34,797 nucleotides of DNA, taken from positions 1 through 34,797 of the forward strand of contig ONTJ01000010.1 in NCBI GenBank assembly GCA_900320735.1, read 5' to 3'. Under the pieces are notes generated by a model that was not told where the DNA came from, did no database searches, and saw only the letters and a program-made list of their open reading frames with translations. This DNA comes from an uncultured Eubacteriales bacterium. Lineage in GTDB: Bacteria > Bacillota_I > Bacilli_A > RF39 > UBA660. Position numbers and translations under genes: made by a program. Below, piece after piece: positions 32,341 through 34,797 of the stretch. The stretch's first letter is position 1. Each line of letters opens with the position of its first letter.

Positions 32341-34523
32341 ACCTTTCTTGATTGATTTGCATATACCCAGTCTCCACCAGGATTTTTATCAAACCATTTA
32401 CTTTCAATTTTAGTCTGTGTTGTTTTTACTTTATATCTATATAACCTTCTTGTTTCAATATCATATGTATATTCTCCAAGTTCAGATTGACTATCAACCC
32501 ATCTACCTAAATCAACATATCCTGAAGTAGTGTTTACTTTATGTTCTCCAGTATATTCGTAACCTCTTGGTGATGTAATTGATTCAGTCCAAATTGTATC
32601 TGCTACATATCTTTCTTTATTGTTATATTTATATTTATATTGTTTTTTAGTTATTATACTATATGTATAGTCACCTAAGGCACCTTTACTTGTAACCCAT
32701 TTATCAAATTTTTCATATTTTATTTCAGTCATTGTTCTTGAATTACCAGTATATTCATAACCACTTGGTGATGTTTTTGAATCTGTCCATTTTGTATCTA
32801 CTACATATTTTTCTTTATTATTATGCTTATATCTATATTGCTTTTTAGTTATTACATTATATGTATAATCCCCCAAAGCACCTTTATTTGTAAGCCATTT
32901 ATTTAATTTTTCATATCTAGTTACTTTGTTTTCTCTTGTTTCACCAGTATATTCATAACCGCTTGGTGATGTTTTTGAATCTGTCCATTTTGTGTCTACT
33001 ACATATTTTTGTCTGTTATTAATTTTATAATTATATTCATATTTTACAATTGTATAACCATTTTTTACATATTCATCTGCATCATATACAACTTTTTCAT
33101 CAGTAGAATAACTTTCACTTGTTGAATATGTTCTATACATATATTGATATTCTGTATTTGTTACTATTTCATATACACGATAGTAATATACTCTTATTGT
33201 TGATGAAGTACAACTTGTTTTACATGGTACATCATCATAATATAAGAATTCATAATATCTACTTCCATTAGATGTTAATGGTGTAGTTGATTCATAAGAA
33301 TTATATAATAATCTTTTATCTGTAGATGACTTTTTATTATAAGCATCAGACCATTGTTTACTAGATGTATCAGCTGGTTTAGATGTTCTCCATGTTGTGT
33401 CTTTTTCCCATTCAGACCAAGTTCCTATGGTCTTTTTAACTGTTTTTCTTACAGTATATCTTGTACCTAATAATACAACTTTATCATTAGTTTTATATTT
33501 TGTAGATTGATATCCTGTCTCACTCCAACCATCTTTATAACCATATTTTACATGTTTATATTGTGTCTTGTTTTCAGTAATTTTCTTTTGACCTGTATAT
33601 AATGTTCTTGTATGAGCTATTTTAAGTATATCAGTTTCTTTTTTAACTTCTTCTGTCCATTTTGTATCTGTTGTCCAGTTATCTTTATAACCATATTTTA
33701 CATGTTTATATTCTGTCTTGTTTTCAGTAATTTTCTTTTGACCTGTATATAATGTTCTTGTATCTGCTAATTTATAAGTATCAGTTATTGGTCGTATTTC
33801 CTCTGTCCAATTTGTATCTGTTGTCCAGTTATCTTTATAACCATATTTTATATGCTTGTATATACTTGTTCCTGAATTTACTTTTTTCTTACCTGTATAT
33901 TGTAATTTAGTATCAACTAATTTAACAGTATCAGTTTCTTTTTGTTTATTTGTTGTCCAATTTCCCAATACCCAATCTGTATTAGTTATTGTTCTAGTAT
34001 ATAAATATTGTAATTTATATTTATCATCTGTTGTATTTGTATTATCTTTTATAATTGTTACTTTACCAGTAGTTTCATCTGTTTTTACTTCTTTAACACA
34101 TGAATTATCTGGACAAAAATCGTAACATCCAATAGGTTCTATTATATAATTTGTTTCAGAACCACATTTTAAATTTACTAAAAGTTCATATTCTGTTTTC
34201 TTTTTAGTAACTTTTACATATGATTTTTCTAAATCACATTCATTACCATTTTTATCAGTAAATGGTAAAATTAATTTTTTGTCTAGCATTTGCTTTAATG
34301 TTAGTTTTGAAGAATCACCTTCATTTTGTGGCATTCTTTCTTTAGTAAAGTAATTTTCAGCCGCATCCTTCATTGTTTGAACATTATCATTAAATATTCT
34401 ATTATAAATTGGTGTTAAATTAGGTATTGGAAATATTAATGTTATTAAAAATACAAATAATAATATTAAAAATATCTTTATTATTAAATCCCTAATAAAA
34501 CCTGATTTACTTCTAGTTTCCAT
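32328..34523 (-). CDS. Repeat-rich cell-surface protein
   Basis: 731 aa, no named family. N-terminal membrane helix (about 10-33). A first globular part (40-143) has KLTLKQMLDKKLILPFTDKNG, then CDLEKSYVKVTKK and VNLKCGS, reminiscent of pilin-type globular domains. Then repeat family A with period exactly 50 residues (YKDNWTTDT at 229 and 279, diverged YKDGWSETG at 329; LYTGQKKITENKT in each). A middle region has a Cys pair (CKTSC, 434-438). Repeat family B has period exactly 66 (KYVVDTKWTDSKTSPSGYEYTG at 506, 572 and 638, plus a partial copy at 703). Trp, Tyr, Thr and Lys are abundant. No sortase motif. GGGGGA precedes the ATG. Likely exported and anchored at the N-terminus. Confidence 0.88.
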   Translation of the reverse strand: METRSKSGFIRDLIIKIFLILLFVFLITLIFPIPNLTPIYNRIFNDNVQTMKDAAENYFTKERMPQNEGDSSKLTLKQMLDKKLILPFTDKNGNECDLEKSYVKVTKKKTEYELLVNLKCGSETNYIIEPIGCYDFCPDNSCVKEVKTDETTGKVTIIKDNTNTTDDKYKLQYLYTRTITNTDWVLGNWTTNKQKETDTVKLVDTKLQYTGKKKVNSGTSIYKHIKYGYKDNWTTDTNWTEEIRPITDTYKLADTRTLYTGQKKITENKTEYKHVKYGYKDNWTTDTKWTEEVKKETDILKIAHTRTLYTGQKKITENKTQYKHVKYGYKDGWSETGYQSTKYKTNDKVVLLGTRYTVRKTVKKTIGTWSEWEKDTTWRTSKPADTSSKQWSDAYNKKSSTDKRLLYNSYESTTPLTSNGSRYYEFLYYDDVPCKTSCTSSTIRVYYYRVYEIVTNTEYQYMYRTYSTSESYSTDEKVVYDADEYVKNGYTIVKYEYNYKINNRQKYVVDTKWTDSKTSPSGYEYTGETRENKVTRYEKLNKWLTNKGALGDYTYNVITKKQYRYKHNNKEKYVVDTKWTDSKTSPSGYEYTGNSRTMTEIKYEKFDKWVTSKGALGDYTYSIITKKQYKYKYNNKERYVADTIWTESITSPRGYEYTGEHKVNTTSGYVDLGRWVDSQSELGEYTYDIETRRLYRYKVKTTQTKIESKWFDKNPGGDWVYANQSRKVKVN
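32391..33014 (-). repeat. 66-residue (198-bp) tandem repeat B
   Basis: Three full copies and one partial copy within the surface protein. Units begin KYVVDTKWTDSK, KYVVDTKWTDSK and RYVADTIWTESI, with exactly 66 residues between starts, and the final diverged unit begins KIESKWFDKNP. DNA similarity between the first two units is high. Confidence 0.88.
33495..33965 (-). repeat. 50-residue (150-bp) tandem repeat A
   Basis: Copies start near residues 188, 238 and 288 of the surface protein, with a diverged continuation after 329. The KHVKYGYKDNWTTDT and TRTLYTGQKKITENKT blocks recur at exactly 150-bp spacing and are nearly identical at DNA level between copies 2 and 3. Confidence 0.85.
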
Positions 34524-34559
34524 ATAAAACTTCCCCCTTCATTTGAAACGACGTGCATT

Positions 34560-34588
34560 ATATTAACACAACTGACCTATTTTGTCAA
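34560..34588 (-). promoter_or_regulatory. Promoter of the surface-protein gene
   Basis: Consensus TTGACA (rc of 34583-34588), 17-nt spacer, TGT-TAATAT extended -10 (rc of 34560-34565). An overlapping TATAAT at 34557-34562 would need a 20-nt spacer. Confidence 0.7.
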
Positions 34589-34670
34589 ATTTTTTATGGC
34601 TCATTATATATAAAAAGTACCACTCTTTCAAAATTAAATATGTGTAATATATATATGTATCTGATTTATC

Positions 34671-34757
34671 AAAAAAAGAACGGCCAAAAAGCAGTTCTTT
34701 ATAATCATATGGTGCGCCAGTTGAATACGTTTAGAAATATATATAAGGTTAATTTCT
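34671..34757 (-). ncRNA. Candidate small RNA, about 85 nt
   Basis: A minus-strand unit with its own promoter and intrinsic terminator and no open reading frame with a ribosome binding site. From about 34757 the RNA would have a 5' hairpin (TAGAAAT pairing with ATTTCTA), a single-stranded middle containing ACTGGCGCACCATATG, and a 3' terminator hairpin ending in T7. I do not recognise it as a known riboswitch or RNA family. It could be a free regulatory RNA, or a premature-termination leader for the surface-protein gene. Confidence 0.5.
34675..34700 (-). terminator. Intrinsic terminator of the candidate small RNA
   Basis: A 7-bp stem (AAAGAAC with GTTCTTT), 12-nt loop with a possible inner GC/GC pairing, and T7 tail on the minus strand. 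Confidence 0.75.
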
Positions 34758-34763
34758 ATAAAG

Positions 34764-34792
34764 ATTATATCAAATAATTATGAAAAATCAAA
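34764..34792 (-). promoter_or_regulatory. Promoter of the candidate small RNA
   Basis: TTTGAT (rc of 34787-34792), 17-nt spacer, TGA-TATAAT extended -10 (rc of 34764-34769). It lies 5 nt from the window edge, so upstream context is unseen. Confidence 0.65.
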
Positions 34793-34797
34793 ATACT

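Noticed and set aside
34690-34760. Possible tRNA or purine riboswitch near ATAATCATATGGTGCGCC
   Set aside because: No cloverleaf, no TTCGA T-loop, and the paired regions of a purine aptamer are absent; only superficial likeness.
34553-34777. A 74-codon plus-strand frame at the right edge
   Set aside because: It runs through the surface-protein promoter, the T7 terminator and the small-RNA promoter; no Shine-Dalgarno and no protein-like composition.

Overview
The window comes from the chromosome of a strongly AT-rich, low-GC Gram-positive bacterium (Bacillota, Bacilli side). It is probably one of the reduced gut lineages near Erysipelotrichales/RF39 rather than a classical Bacillus; that placement is inference. 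The support is: AGGAGG-type ribosome binding sites; the order ylbD-ylbE-ylbF-rsmD, as in Bacillus; an mraZ-rsmH-ftsL-pbpB division cluster; MurT/GatD, KhpA and CBS-type pyrophosphatase genes; and a CotE-like spore-coat protein. I see no rRNA, tRNA, CRISPR, insertion sequence or prophage.

Thirty-five genes are supported, and 34 lie on the minus strand, so transcription runs right to left. Starting from the right end there are: a possible small RNA; a large repeat-rich surface protein; a small membrane protein and priA; a translation block rpsB-tsf then frr (pyrH absent between them); a membrane-anchored hypothetical protein and a CotE homologue; rpsP-khpA; a zinc-ribbon membrane protein; one lone plus-strand membrane gene; a degenerate murT-gatD pair; yebC; a VanY-type carboxypeptidase; an unknown protein; ppaC; a short pilin-like protein; parE-parC; lemA-DUF2207; ylbDEF and rsmD; two tandem type IV-pilin-like genes; the division cluster; gpmA; ppdK.

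The genes form short operons. Many have their own recognisable SigA-type promoter, often with an extended TGn -10, and an intrinsic terminator. Most terminator stems touch or include the stop codon of the gene they end. This layout is the one associated with transcription running ahead of translation.

Functionally the window mixes envelope and division genes (PBP2B, FtsL, MraZ, RsmH, VanY, MurT/GatD), translation (S2, EF-Ts, RRF, S16, KhpA, YebC), chromosome maintenance (topoisomerase IV, PriA), and energy metabolism built around PEP and pyrophosphate (PPDK, phosphoglycerate mutase, pyrophosphatase). The least expected items are: a GatD that has lost its catalytic Cys and His next to a MurT with eroded motifs; CotE and YlbD coat-protein relatives in a window with no sporulation genes; S2 carrying a Rho-N/SAP-like tail and preceded by a structured leader; a 731-residue surface protein with two repeat families of exactly 50 and 66 residues; and an isolated promoter-hairpin-terminator unit that looks like a small RNA.
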